Positions 1 to 8,171 of a stretch of DNA of 36,346 bases are shown here, in pieces. Source of the stretch: Clostridia bacterium (lineage in GTDB: Bacteria; Bacillota; Clostridia; Christensenellales; CAG-138); contig JAFXZJ010000058.1 of assembly GCA_017541305.1 (NCBI GenBank), forward strand, positions 1 through 36,346, read 5' to 3'. Position 1 is the first letter of the stretch. Each line of letters starts with the position of its first letter. The translations under genes were made by a program, and so were the position numbers. Under the pieces are notes generated by a model. The model searched no databases and was not told where the DNA came from. It saw only the letters and a program-made list of their open reading frames with translations.

Positions 1-1343
1 TCGTCATCATCGTCGTCATCGTCGTCGTACTCCACGTACTCGCCGTCGGTCACGGGGCTCGCGGCCTTGACTACGGAGGAGATGATCCACCTAAGCACGG
101 GGATGAAGAGGAAGGCGACCCAGGTGGGATGCCATATACCGTACATCAGGCCTACGAAGAGATATCCGGCGACTATCAGCAGCTCCCAGGGGAAGCGGGA
201 GAGCCATCTTATACCGACCTTACGGTCGATTGACTTGGATACGGAATGCGCCATGGGGATGGTGAAGAACAGCAGCCAGTTGACCTTCCACGCGGCCTCG
301 CCGAATACCAGGCCGGTTGCAAGGTAAGCGATGCAGACGAGTATCACCCACACCTTCATGAAGACGCCCTTGTCGCGTCCGCCGATCGAGGTGAAGCCAT
401 AGTAGCAGGGCAGTATCAGCAGTATCATCCAAAGGGGATGCCACAGGTTGTAGATCGCGCCGAGGGCAACGTAGATGCCCACGACCACAACGGGCACCGC
501 CACGTCGAGCCAGTTGAACTTTCTGCTGCGCACGGCGGAAACCACTGTGGAGTAAAGGGGAATGGTGAGGAAGAGCAGCCATGCGGGATGCCACCAGTTT
601 TTAAGGAAGCCCAGCAGCAGGAACACGCCCGTCACCAGCACCGCGTAGGGGAAGCCGCCCACTCCGTGCTTTTCGATATTGCCGTGATCGTCCACGTGCG
701 GCTCCTTGTTGGTGTCCACGACCACCTTGTGACCGTCCTCGTCTATCACGGTGGTGCGCCATTTGCCGTTTTGCTTCTGCGCCTTGTGCACGTAGCGGCG
801 CTTGCCGCCGCTTGAGCTGTTCCACTTTTCATGCACGCGCTCGCCGCCCCGGGTGAAGCTTACGCCGTCGGCGTCCACCTCTATATCGTTTATATAGTCG
901 TTGATGAAATCCTCGTCGGGATCGCGCTTCTCGTCGTCAAACTCATCGGGCGAGCCTATCACAACTTTTTCGCCCTTGGCGGGATCGCTCACCCTTATGC
1001 CGTCCCATCCGACGTGCACGCGTGAGCCGTCTTCATCCACAACGTTGATGCCCTTGCTGAAGCTTATGTGAGCTCCCGTTTTGGTCCTTACGCCCTCGTC
1101 CTCGTCGGGCTCGTCTTCGGGCTCGGGACGGGGGATCTCGTCCTCAGTCGCAAGCAGGGAGTCAAGGGATACCCCATACAGCTTGGAGAGCATTATAAGA
1201 TTGTCGGTATCGGGCGAGGATTCGGCCCTCTCCCATTTGCTCACGGCCTGGCGCGATATGCCCAGCTGCGCCGCAAGCTCTTCCTGTGAATAGCCGTGCG
1301 CCTTACGCATCTGCACGAGCCTGTTTGCTATCTCTATGTTCAT
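1..1343 (-). CDS. XRE-family regulator with C-terminal membrane domain, truncated by window edge
   Basis: Reading from ATG at 1343 with an AAAGGAG site just upstream, about 447 residues are open before the window ends, so the C-terminus is missing. Residues 1-60 form a Cro/CI-type helix-turn-helix (SQEELAAQLGISRQAVSKWE), which predicts sequence-specific DNA binding. An acidic linker follows, then a polar beta-rich stretch to about residue 230. The rest is membrane: four hydrophobic hairpins, three of which carry a WHPxW motif followed by an IP pair, with a degenerate fourth (WKVNW...IP). The visible end is a run of aspartates. This makes it a membrane-anchored regulator, likely sensing something at the envelope, although the signal is unknown. 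It appears to be monocistronic from its own promoter. The family assignment is firm; the function of the membrane part is inference. Confidence 0.85.
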   Translation of the reverse strand, partial: MNIEIANRLVQMRKAHGYSQEELAAQLGISRQAVSKWERAESSPDTDNLIMLSKLYGVSLDSLLATEDEIPRPEPEDEPDEDEGVRTKTGAHISFSKGINVVDEDGSRVHVGWDGIRVSDPAKGEKVVIGSPDEFDDEKRDPDEDFINDYINDIEVDADGVSFTRGGERVHEKWNSSSGGKRRYVHKAQKQNGKWRTTVIDEDGHKVVVDTNKEPHVDDHGNIEKHGVGGFPYAVLVTGVFLLLGFLKNWWHPAWLLFLTIPLYSTVVSAVRSRKFNWLDVAVPVVVVGIYVALGAIYNLWHPLWMILLILPCYYGFTSIGGRDKGVFMKVWVILVCIAYLATGLVFGEAAWKVNWLLFFTIPMAHSVSKSIDRKVGIRWLSRFPWELLIVAGYLFVGLMYGIWHPTWVAFLFIPVLRWIISSVVKAASPVTDGEYVEYDDDDDDDD

Positions 1344-1375
1344 GGTCGGTCTCCTTTCGGCCTTTCGTTGGCACT

Positions 1376-1404
1376 ATGATACAATGAAAACAACGGTTGC
1401 GCAA
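1376..1404 (-). promoter_or_regulatory. Promoter of the XRE membrane regulator
   Basis: On the minus strand, TTGCGC (1399-1404) and TATCAT (1376-1381) are separated by 17 bases. The spacer holds the palindrome CAACGGTTG (1391-1399). Two more CGGTTGC copies lie at 1454-1460 and 1465-1471. This fits autoregulation by the XRE protein, but that is inference. Confidence 0.5.
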
Positions 1405-1478
1405 GCAATTCTGCTTTTCAAATCCGACTTTTTGGGACTTTTTTGTAAACCTTCGGTTGCAGAGCGGTTGCGGGAATG

Positions 1479-1507
1479 AAAACCCCCGCAGGATATGCCT
1501 GCGGGGG
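1479..1507 (-). terminator. Terminator of the dockerin carbohydrate-binding gene
   Basis: A perfect 10-bp stem (1483-1492 with 1498-1507) has a 5-base loop. On the minus strand it is followed by TTTTC. It sits just past the stop codon at 1525. Confidence 0.8.
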
Positions 1508-1524
1508 CCGAAGTGAGAAGGTTA

Positions 1525-4500
1525 TCAGCGGGTGCTTAGTATCAGCTCGCAGAGCGCGCTCAGGTCGAGCGAGTCTATCGTGCCGTTGCCGTTGACGTCG
1601 GCGGCCAGCCTCTGTTGATCGTTGAAGGTGACGTTGTTGAGCAGGTATGCGCTGAGCAGGCTGACGTCGGCAAACGTGACGAAGCCGTCGCAGTTAACGT
1701 CGCCCCGCAGGAACTCGATGGGAGTCTCCACGGTCACCATAACGACCGTGATCGTGGTGTTATGGTAAATGGGCTGTGTGATGTCGAACTCCATGCCGTT
1801 CACGAAATAGGTGTAAGCATAGCCGTCGGGAGCGGTGGGAGCGGGCACGCAGTCGCCCGCGGCGATCTCGACCGTGTCTGCGTAGTCGCCGGTGAAGGTG
1901 ACGGTGACGGACTGATCCTCGCCGACGATCCTGACCGTGACGGTGCCGAAGGCGATGCCGTCATAGCACACCGTCATCACGTAGGTGCCGTTCACGGAGC
2001 CCGCGTATTCGGGCGCCCAGGAATAGGTGATGTGCGTGCTGGACCATGCCACGTTCGTCACGGCGCCGGAGCGGCTCGAACGGTAGACGATGGAGGTGCC
2101 GGCCATTATGTCGCTCATGCCGAAGCCCTCGTCGTTTTCGGCCACGTAATAGGTGGCGCCGGTGAGCGCGGCCTGCGATACCGCGGGAGCGTAGATATAG
2201 CAGGTGGCGGTGCTGGTCGATACCTTCCATCCGCCGGAATAGGTGAGGTAGAGCTTGGTGGACTGACCGGGGCCGCCGGGGCCGCCGCCCGGGCCGCCGC
2301 CGGGACCGCCGCCGGAAACGGCGGTGCTGATCGTTGCCGCACTGCCGGAGGAGCCGACCTCCCAGCTCTTTGCGGAGGACACGTCGGAGGTGAGGGAGAG
2401 GGTGTATGTGCTGCCATACCAACCGCTCGAGGTCTGGGTGTAGGAAAGATAGTAGTTCACGCCGTCCACGGTGGTGTAGATATGAGCGCCGTCATCCATA
2501 TACCAGGTGTTGGTATCGTTCAGCGTGCCGAAGGTGTAGCCGCCGGATACGCTTGAAAGGCTGCTGGTCACGGCGGAGATCGAAGCGTTTCCGCCAAGGG
2601 TATAGACGGAATTCGCGGCGGAGGTGTTGGTGATGACGTAACGGCTGTTCGCGCCCATGCTCGTTACACGCTCGAACACGTCGGTATCGCCCGCGTCAAG
2701 ATCCGTCCAGGGGGTAGAATCGACGCCCGAGCCGGTGGCCGTGCCGGTCTTTGCGGAGGAAGAGCCGTTAATGTAGAGATAATAGGTGTTGCCCGAAACA
2801 AGCGCGGGATGCGAGAAGATAAGATAGGTCGCGCGGTTGTTCGAGTTGCTGAAATAAGCGGTGGTGCTCTTGAGCACGTTGCCGGAGCTGTCCTTGATCA
2901 CGATCGAATTGCCGCTGTAGATCGAGAGGTTGGTGAACTCCACGTAGATGCCCGCTGTGGGGCTGCCCTGCATCTGATTCATGCCGCAGGCGAGGGTGAC
3001 GCCGCCGTAGAGGGCAAGGGTGTCCTCGGTGTCGAGCGGATCGTTGGAGGTGTTGGAAGCGGAGTAGACCTCCAGGTCGCCGCCGCGGAAGTAACAGCCG
3101 CCGTTGGAATCGACGCCGTCGCCGCCGGAGGTGTAAAGACGGTAGACGCCGCCGTATTCGTTGATGGTAAAGTGATAGTTCGAGGTGTTCTTATTGGCGG
3201 CGTTGATAACGTCGTCGGTGGAATAGACGGTCGCATAGCCGGAATTGAGCACCACGTCGGCGCCCTCGATGCCCTCATAACAGGTGTTGACGGTCATGTG
3301 GATGAGCTCGTTCGAAGCGCCCCTCACGCCGAAGGTGAGCACCTGATCGGCATGCAGGCCGTCGTCGCGGGTCCAGATCTGATAGGTGCCGCCCTCGATG
3401 GTAAGGTCGCCGTCGGAATGGATGGCGTCATCGGGGGTGGACAGGGTGAAGCTGCCGCCGGACAGGGTGTTGGTCAGCTCGGACTTTATGCACTTTGCGC
3501 TGGGGGTGGTGGAAAGATCGCCGTTATACGAGGTGTTCGTATAGCCGTTTGCGCAGGTGATGGTGAAGGTGCCGCCTGAGATATCGTTGTTGAAGCCCGA
3601 AATGCCGTCGCCCGTTGTGGTGACGGTGAATGTGCCGCCGGATATCGTGACGTCGCCCGAGGCCTCGTTGGCGTCCTCGGCCTTTATGCCGTCGCCGACC
3701 GCGGTGATATCGAGCGTGCCGCCGGAGATGTTCACGTCATGCCTTGCGAGTATGCCCTCGTCGGAGGAATCGACCGTGATATCGCCGCCGGTAACGTAAA
3801 TGCTGCCGATCAGGTCGGTATCATCCGCCGCCTTGATCGCGTCGCCGTCGGTGGTGGTGAGGTTGAGAGTGCCGCCGGTGATGTAAAGCTCGTTCTCGGA
3901 GGAGAGCGCGCTGTTGATCGCGTTGACGTTCACCGTGCCGTCCGCAGCGGTGAGGCAGCCGTCGGCGCCGATCTTGACGCCGTTTTTGGCGGCGGCTATC
4001 ACGTTCAGCGTGCCCGTGCCGGCAAGAGTGAGGTTGGCCGCGGTCTTGCCCTTTATAACGGCGCTTTCGGCATAGTACTGGTTGCTGCCGTCGCCGCCGT
4101 CGGCGGTGGGACCGTAGGCGTCGGCATTGTTGAGCGCGGTATCGGCAAGGGTATTCACGGTGCCCGCAAGGGTGTCGATATAGACCTTTGCGGTGGATTC
4201 CTTCTTGATGGTGACAGCCGCGGTGAACTGCGATCTGAGGTTAAGACCGTCAAGGAGTATGGTGGCGTCGTTGGTCGCCTGCTTTTTGACAACGATGTTC
4301 GCGTAATTGCTCTGACCGCTGAAGGCGTAGATGCCGCCCTTCTTTTTGATGCCGATCACAAGCTCATAGCCCGAGGCCACCGTATAGGTGGTGCTGCCGT
4401 CGTCGTTGGCGGTCACGGTCAGCTCGCCCGTGCCCTCGGCGCCGGTGAATTCGGTCTCGGAGGCCTGCTCGATGGCGACGATCTCATAAGTCGTGTCGCT

Positions 4501-4848
4501 GCCGGGATAGACGGTCATGCTGCGGCCGTCCAGCGCGAACGCGGTGTAGCCTATGGAGACCTCGATCAGCGCGGAAGCGCTGCCGCGGGATATGGTGACG
4601 GGCACTATGCCCTTTGCTCCGGGAACGCCGGTGACGGTGACCTGAGCGCCGCTGACCGAGACGGAAGCGACTTCGGTGTTGCCCGAAACGGCTGTCACCG
4701 TGCCGGAGCCGCCCGAAACGGCTATGACCGCGCCCGTGTTGCCCACGGGGGTCTTGGTGAGCGTCAGAGCGTCAGCCGCGCTTACCGGGGGGATTAGCGT
4801 CATCAGCAGGCAAAGCGCCGCGATGAGGCTGAGTATCCGTTTTTTCAT
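1525..4848 (-). CDS. Secreted Cthe_2159-like carbohydrate-binding protein with C-terminal type I dockerin
   Basis: The start at 4848 is chosen because TGGAGG precedes it and because it opens directly into a signal peptide (MKKRILSLIAALCLLM...VSA). The long upstream extension of the frame has no such support. The product is 1107 residues. After an Ig-like segment (about 27-100), residues about 180-540 repeat GGTxxITxxxDGIKA-type rungs. This is the pattern of the parallel beta-helix carbohydrate-binding domain known from Clostridium thermocellum Cthe_2159, which binds acidic polysaccharides. A Gly-Pro linker lies at about 845-865. The last 60 residues are a dockerin with two calcium-loop repeats (DVNCDGFVTFADVSLLSAYL and DVNGNGTIDSLDLSALCELI). 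No cohesin partner is in the window. It probably acts at the cell surface on plant or host glycans. Confidence 0.82.
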   Translation of the reverse strand: MKKRILSLIAALCLLMTLIPPVSAADALTLTKTPVGNTGAVIAVSGGSGTVTAVSGNTEVASVSVSGAQVTVTGVPGAKGIVPVTISRGSASALIEVSIGYTAFALDGRSMTVYPGSDTTYEIVAIEQASETEFTGAEGTGELTVTANDDGSTTYTVASGYELVIGIKKKGGIYAFSGQSNYANIVVKKQATNDATILLDGLNLRSQFTAAVTIKKESTAKVYIDTLAGTVNTLADTALNNADAYGPTADGGDGSNQYYAESAVIKGKTAANLTLAGTGTLNVIAAAKNGVKIGADGCLTAADGTVNVNAINSALSSENELYITGGTLNLTTTDGDAIKAADDTDLIGSIYVTGGDITVDSSDEGILARHDVNISGGTLDITAVGDGIKAEDANEASGDVTISGGTFTVTTTGDGISGFNNDISGGTFTITCANGYTNTSYNGDLSTTPSAKCIKSELTNTLSGGSFTLSTPDDAIHSDGDLTIEGGTYQIWTRDDGLHADQVLTFGVRGASNELIHMTVNTCYEGIEGADVVLNSGYATVYSTDDVINAANKNTSNYHFTINEYGGVYRLYTSGGDGVDSNGGCYFRGGDLEVYSASNTSNDPLDTEDTLALYGGVTLACGMNQMQGSPTAGIYVEFTNLSIYSGNSIVIKDSSGNVLKSTTAYFSNSNNRATYLIFSHPALVSGNTYYLYINGSSSAKTGTATGSGVDSTPWTDLDAGDTDVFERVTSMGANSRYVITNTSAANSVYTLGGNASISAVTSSLSSVSGGYTFGTLNDTNTWYMDDGAHIYTTVDGVNYYLSYTQTSSGWYGSTYTLSLTSDVSSAKSWEVGSSGSAATISTAVSGGGPGGGPGGGPGGPGQSTKLYLTYSGGWKVSTSTATCYIYAPAVSQAALTGATYYVAENDEGFGMSDIMAGTSIVYRSSRSGAVTNVAWSSTHITYSWAPEYAGSVNGTYVMTVCYDGIAFGTVTVRIVGEDQSVTVTFTGDYADTVEIAAGDCVPAPTAPDGYAYTYFVNGMEFDITQPIYHNTTITVVMVTVETPIEFLRGDVNCDGFVTFADVSLLSAYLLNNVTFNDQQRLAADVNGNGTIDSLDLSALCELILSTR

Positions 4849-4902
4849 ATGCATTTCCTCCATTACCCGTGCGCAAAGCGCAGGGCGAATTTGTACATTT
4901 AT

Positions 4903-4937
4903 ATTATAACACCTGTGCGTTTTGCGGGCGGGTACAA
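4903..4937 (-). promoter_or_regulatory. Probable promoter of the dockerin carbohydrate-binding gene
   Basis: A consensus TATAAT lies on the minus strand at 4903-4908, 54 bases before the start codon. The best TTGTAC hexamer (4932-4937) is 23 bases away, which is too far for a standard -35. Only the -10 is convincing. Confidence 0.4.
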
Positions 4938-4968
4938 TCCTGTGCATAGAATTGGGCAAAATTGGGGC

Positions 4969-4995
4969 AAAAAAAGAGCCGCGCATAACGCGGCT
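4969..4995 (-). terminator. Terminator of plsY
   Basis: A 7-bp perfect stem (4977-4983 with 4989-4995) is followed on the minus strand by CTTTTTTT. It lies 14 bases past the plsY stop codon. Confidence 0.85.
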
Positions 4996-5008
4996 GAAAC
5001 AAGAGCTT

Positions 5009-5638
5009 TCAGTGCTTGCCGAGAGTGAAAGGCTTTTCGGTGCCGTTTATGATCCTGCTTATGTTGCTGTAATGCATCACAACCACCATCACGGCGGCGA
5101 ATATGCCCATAAGCTTCAACGGAAGCTCATCCTTGAGGAAATAAGCGGAAATGCCCACGGCTATGGCGCCAAGTATGGAGCCTATCGAAACGCGCTTGGT
5201 GATTATCGCCATAAGCAGGAACACGCCTATGCCTATCACGAAAACGCGCCAGTCGATCATCAGCGCCAGCGCGGCGCCCACCGAAACGCCCTTGCCGCCC
5301 TTGAAACGGAAGAAAACGGGGAAGCAGTGGCCCACCATGCACGCAACGCCCGCCGCAACCATGCACCAGCAGCCGCCTAGAGGGGATCCGGCAAGCGTGT
5401 TCGCGCCGCCGATGAACCATCCGGCAAGGCAGGCAAGTATCGCCTTTATGAAATCCCCGGCGAAAGTGAGCAGACCGAAGGGGAGGCCGTAGACCCTGGC
5501 GGCGTTGGTCGCGCCCGAATTGCCGCTGCCCTTGGTCCTGACGTCCTCTTTGAAAATGAATCTCGATATGAGTATTGCCGCGACTACCGAGCCGAGCAAA
5601 TAACCCGTGATTAGGCTTGAAACGATCCTGATCGCCAT
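5009..5638 (-). CDS. plsY: Glycerol-3-phosphate acyltransferase PlsY
   Basis: PlsY is an integral membrane enzyme that moves an acyl group from acyl-phosphate to glycerol-3-phosphate, the first step of phosphatidic acid synthesis in most Gram-positive bacteria. The 209-residue product shows the family's conserved loops: GSGNSGATNAAR, FRFKGGKGVSVG, and a late loop near the end of the chain. Several hydrophobic segments alternate with these loops. I start at ATG 5638, which has GGGGAG four bases upstream. The upstream GTG at 5674 would extend the protein by 12 residues but lies almost at the predicted transcript start. It is a single gene between its own promoter and terminator. The identification is firm. 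Confidence 0.95.
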   Translation of the reverse strand: MAIRIVSSLITGYLLGSVVAAILISRFIFKEDVRTKGSGNSGATNAARVYGLPFGLLTFAGDFIKAILACLAGWFIGGANTLAGSPLGGCWCMVAAGVACMVGHCFPVFFRFKGGKGVSVGAALALMIDWRVFVIGIGVFLLMAIITKRVSIGSILGAIAVGISAYFLKDELPLKLMGIFAAVMVVVMHYSNISRIINGTEKPFTLGKH

Positions 5639-5687
5639 ATCGCTCCCCATTTCCGTAATACTGAAGGAGGCCACGCTCCTTGATTAT

Positions 5688-5716
5688 ATAATACTACTTT
5701 TTAACGGAATAATCAA
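5688..5716 (-). promoter_or_regulatory. Promoter of plsY
   Basis: Minus-strand TTGATT (5711-5716), a 17-base spacer, then TATTAT (5688-5693). An overlapping TATAAT is shifted by four bases. The expected transcript start supports the internal ATG at 5638 as the plsY start. Confidence 0.65.
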
Positions 5717-5757
5717 GCGTTCGGAGGGATTTCGGGAAAACGCTCCGAAACGGCCCG

Positions 5758-6774
5758 TCACTGCGGCTTTTTTACGCAGGAGGGGGATTCGTAAAGCTTT
5801 CCGTGCACGAAGTAATTGTATGAGCGGCAGCCCCCGGCGCAGCGATAGCCCTCGGGGCAGGAGGCGCAGGCGCCGGTGAGAAGTTCCTTTTTGAACCCGC
5901 GGTTGTAAGCGAAGGCGTTCTCGTCCTCCCATATTGCGGCAAGCGTCTTTTCGCGCAGGTTCCCTTCGATGAAATGCTCGTCATACATCGATTCACAGCC
6001 GCGCACGTTCCCCACGCTGTCGATACCTATCGAGGTCAGCCCCGCGCGGCAGCCGGTGAAGGGGGCGTAAGCATCGATCCTTCCGCGCAGATGCCCCTCG
6101 TGCTCGGTAAAATAGCCTATGTTGTCGGCAGTGCCCATTGCAAAGGGCGCATCATACATATGCGACACGACAAAATCGATCACCCACTTGACGTCAAACC
6201 GATGATCGACGCCCTCCTTTGCGTTGCCCATGGGCGAACAGGCCTGTATCTGCCAGGCGAATATGCGCTTGCTTTTGAGGACTTCGTAAAGCTCCTCAAG
6301 CAGGGGCGCGTTTTCGGAATTGAGCGTGGTGATCACGGAGGCCGGTATGCCGTTTGCGATCAGCGTGTCGATCGCGCAAAGCGCTCTCTTAAAGCTCCCC
6401 TCCGAGCGGTATTTGTCGTGCACGCGCTCCGGCCCGTCGATCGATACGGCAACGGATTCGATATTCACCGCCTTCAGGCGCGCGATATGCTCCTCCTTGA
6501 AAAGAAAGCCGTTGGTTATGACGGCCACCCGCACCCCGCGGGAGGTTAGGCGGGCGATTATCTTATCCCAATCGGGGCGCATGAAAACCTCGCCGCCTAT
6601 CATCGAAACGCGGCGGCAGCCGAGCGCGGCAAGCTGATCGGCAACCGACAGGCACTCTTCGGTGGTCAGCTCGTTCTCACGGGCCCTGCCTGCCTTGGAG
6701 CCGCAGTAGGCGCAGGAAAAACAGCATGCAAGGGTTATCTCCCACACGCAGGAACGCAGACGGAAGCGGCTCAT
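5758..6774 (-). CDS. Radical SAM enzyme with SPASM domain, probable peptide maturase
   Basis: The 338-residue product begins at ATG 6774, which overlaps the stop of the upstream gene as ATGA, so the two are translationally coupled. Residues 17-24 carry the radical SAM cluster motif C-x3-C-x2-C (ACCFSCAYCG). A GGE motif typical of the SAM-binding barrel follows (MIGGEVFMRPDW). The C-terminal part has the cysteine pattern of a SPASM domain, including C303, C306, C312, C316 and C333, which holds auxiliary iron-sulfur clusters. This architecture is known from enzymes that modify ribosomally made peptides (AlbA, PqqE and anaerobic sulfatase maturase relatives). The coupled upstream gene encodes repeated VYAGP motifs and is the obvious candidate substrate. 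The substrate link is inference; the enzyme class is firm. Confidence 0.9.
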   Translation of the reverse strand: MSRFRLRSCVWEITLACCFSCAYCGSKAGRARENELTTEECLSVADQLAALGCRRVSMIGGEVFMRPDWDKIIARLTSRGVRVAVITNGFLFKEEHIARLKAVNIESVAVSIDGPERVHDKYRSEGSFKRALCAIDTLIANGIPASVITTLNSENAPLLEELYEVLKSKRIFAWQIQACSPMGNAKEGVDHRFDVKWVIDFVVSHMYDAPFAMGTADNIGYFTEHEGHLRGRIDAYAPFTGCRAGLTSIGIDSVGNVRGCESMYDEHFIEGNLREKTLAAIWEDENAFAYNRGFKKELLTGACASCPEGYRCAGGCRSYNYFVHGKLYESPSCVKKPQ

Positions 6775-7496
6775 TGGAGCTTTCTCCCGCATTCGTGGCA
6801 GAATTTCTGATCTTTTTCGACTATGACGCCGCATTCGGGGCAGTGTTCCGCAACCGGGATGGGAGTGCCGCATTCGGCGCAGAATTTAAAGCCGTCGGGC
6901 ACCCTGGCTCCGCAGCCGGGACATACGCCCGGGGTCGTGTCGGCGGGCTTTGTCATGAAGGCCGGACGCGTATCGGGCGAAGCCATCACCAATCCGCATA
7001 ATCCGGGAGGGATCTCGGGCATCGTTATGGGCTTGCCGTCGTTATCCTCGGGCTCCTCGGGAGCGGGACCGGCATAGACGTCCTGCACATCGGCTTCACC
7101 GCGCTTGTTCGCAAACCATTCGGGGCCGGCATATACTAATGCCATGGGCTGCCGCATCATCTCGGGGCCTGCATATACGGCGCTGATAAGCTCCTCATTT
7201 CGCCTGTCGGGATCGGGACCGGCATAGACCCGCCCCATGCGCGGGCGCTTCTTCATCCTGTCGGGACCTGCATATACGGGCGCTATGGGCGGCTCCTCCT
7301 CCGCGAGGGAATCGGGATATCCGGGCTCGGGATCTTTAAGCGTCGGGCAGGCGTAAACGGTGTGGATCTCGGGCTCCTCATCGCCCTGAGGCGCAGGATA
7401 CTCGGGCTTTTGAGGCTTTTCGGGGGCCTCGTCGTCCTTCTTGAAAACGCGCGGCGCGGCGTAAAGGGCCGCTATCGGCGTACGCTTTTTGAACAT
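6771..7496 (-). CDS. VYAGP-repeat protein with C-terminal double zinc ribbon, candidate RiPP-like substrate
   Basis: The start at 7496 has AAAGGAG nine bases upstream, and the product is 241 residues. Seven pentapeptides of the form V/L-Y-A-x-P occur at residues 11, 47, 74, 90, 107, 121 and 140. The first two read LYAAP and VYACP and the last five are exactly VYAGP. They are separated by 9-31 residues of charged, proline-rich, poorly conserved sequence. Codons differ between copies (gtc or gta, tat, gcc or gca, ggt or ggc), so the conservation is at peptide level. Four of the five exact copies are followed by Asp or Glu. The C-terminus has two zinc ribbons: C192/C195/C206/C209 and C219/C222/C233/C236. 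No signal peptide or membrane segment is visible. It is co-transcribed and translationally coupled with the radical SAM/SPASM gene. I recognise the zinc ribbons only; the role as a modified multi-core substrate is inference. Confidence 0.85.
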   Translation of the reverse strand: MFKKRTPIAALYAAPRVFKKDDEAPEKPQKPEYPAPQGDEEPEIHTVYACPTLKDPEPGYPDSLAEEEPPIAPVYAGPDRMKKRPRMGRVYAGPDPDRRNEELISAVYAGPEMMRQPMALVYAGPEWFANKRGEADVQDVYAGPAPEEPEDNDGKPITMPEIPPGLCGLVMASPDTRPAFMTKPADTTPGVCPGCGARVPDGFKFCAECGTPIPVAEHCPECGVIVEKDQKFCHECGRKLQ

Positions 7497-7527
7497 ACGG
7501 TATCGCTCCTTTTTTATGAGTATATTT

Positions 7528-7556
7528 ATTCTATCACAGACCGTGACCTTTGTAAA
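7528..7556 (-). promoter_or_regulatory. Promoter of the VYAGP-repeat / radical SAM operon
   Basis: Minus-strand TTTACA (7551-7556), a 17-base spacer, and TAGAAT (7528-7533), 32 bases before the start codon. Confidence 0.65.
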
Positions 7557-7564
7557 TGCATTTT

Positions 7565-7610
7565 GAACGAAGTGATGTCGGTTTTTTCGAACGAAGTGAT
7601 GGCGGTTTTT
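7565..7610. repeat. Two direct repeats upstream of the VYAGP operon promoter
   Basis: GAACGAAGTGATG followed by CGG and a T run occurs twice (7565-7586 and 7589-7610) at a 24-base period. The pair ends eight bases upstream of the predicted -35 hexamer. It could be an activator site or a dispersed repeat. Confidence 0.6.
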
Positions 7611-7644
7611 ACCGTATGTTGCAGACAAACTCTTCCGCATCAAT

Positions 7645-7675
7645 AAAAAACCGGAGCCCTGCATCGGCTCCGGTT
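7645..7675 (-). terminator. Terminator of the clan CD protease operon
   Basis: A perfect 10-bp stem (7649-7658 with 7666-7675) is followed on the minus strand by a T run. It lies nine bases after the lipoprotein stop. Confidence 0.85.
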
Positions 7676-7683
7676 TATGATCG

Positions 7684-8157
7684 TCAACGGTATTCTGCTC
7701 TTTCCGGTTCCATCTTTTCCTGTATTGACGGCAACAGGAAAAATGCATCGAAAGGATCCTTTATCTCGGTGCTGGATTTTTCACAAAAGACTTTATATAT
7801 ATAAGTGATCGTTTCGCCGTCCTTGAAAACGATAGTGATATTGTATTCATGAGGAGCCAGCATTATATCATGATCGGCATTCCTGTTGTTTTTTTCAACT
7901 GCGGCAAGGCAGTCGGTAAAGGCCTTTATCTCGCCGCTGTCCTCGGTGGTAAAAGGCGCATACAGCTTATCGACGTCGCCGCTGGAATAACCGTTATAGC
8001 TGAATCCGAATATAAGTGAAGCGATTTCGTTTGGGTCAAGGCGGAATTTTTCGATATCAATAATGTTATCTGGATCGTTCTGCAGATTGCATCCGCCTAT
8101 CAGGGCGACTGCCGCCAGCAGAAATATTGCTACGGCTGCCAACCATCTCTTTTTCAT
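7684..8157 (-). CDS. Lipoprotein of unknown function, 157 aa
   Basis: A hydrophobic signal ends in the lipobox LIGGC (Cys23), so the mature protein should be lipid-anchored on the outer face of the membrane. The body shows no family I recognise. It contains a beta-rich segment near residues 103-128 (HEYNITIVFKDGETITYIYK). The start at 8157 is supported by GGAGG upstream. It is the last gene of a three-gene operon, 14 bases behind the secreted protein at 8172 and directly before a strong terminator. By context it may serve the same surface process as the ricin/clan CD protein two genes upstream. Confidence 0.75.
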   Translation of the reverse strand: MKKRWLAAVAIFLLAAVALIGGCNLQNDPDNIIDIEKFRLDPNEIASLIFGFSYNGYSSGDVDKLYAPFTTEDSGEIKAFTDCLAAVEKNNRNADHDIMLAPHEYNITIVFKDGETITYIYKVFCEKSSTEIKDPFDAFFLLPSIQEKMEPERAEYR

Positions 8158-8171
8158 GGCAAAGCCTCCAT

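Noticed and set aside
1615-4797. Several plus-strand frames opposite the dockerin carbohydrate-binding gene
   Set aside because: Their Gly/Val/Ala-rich translations mirror the beta-helix repeats of the true gene on the minus strand, and none has a start signal.
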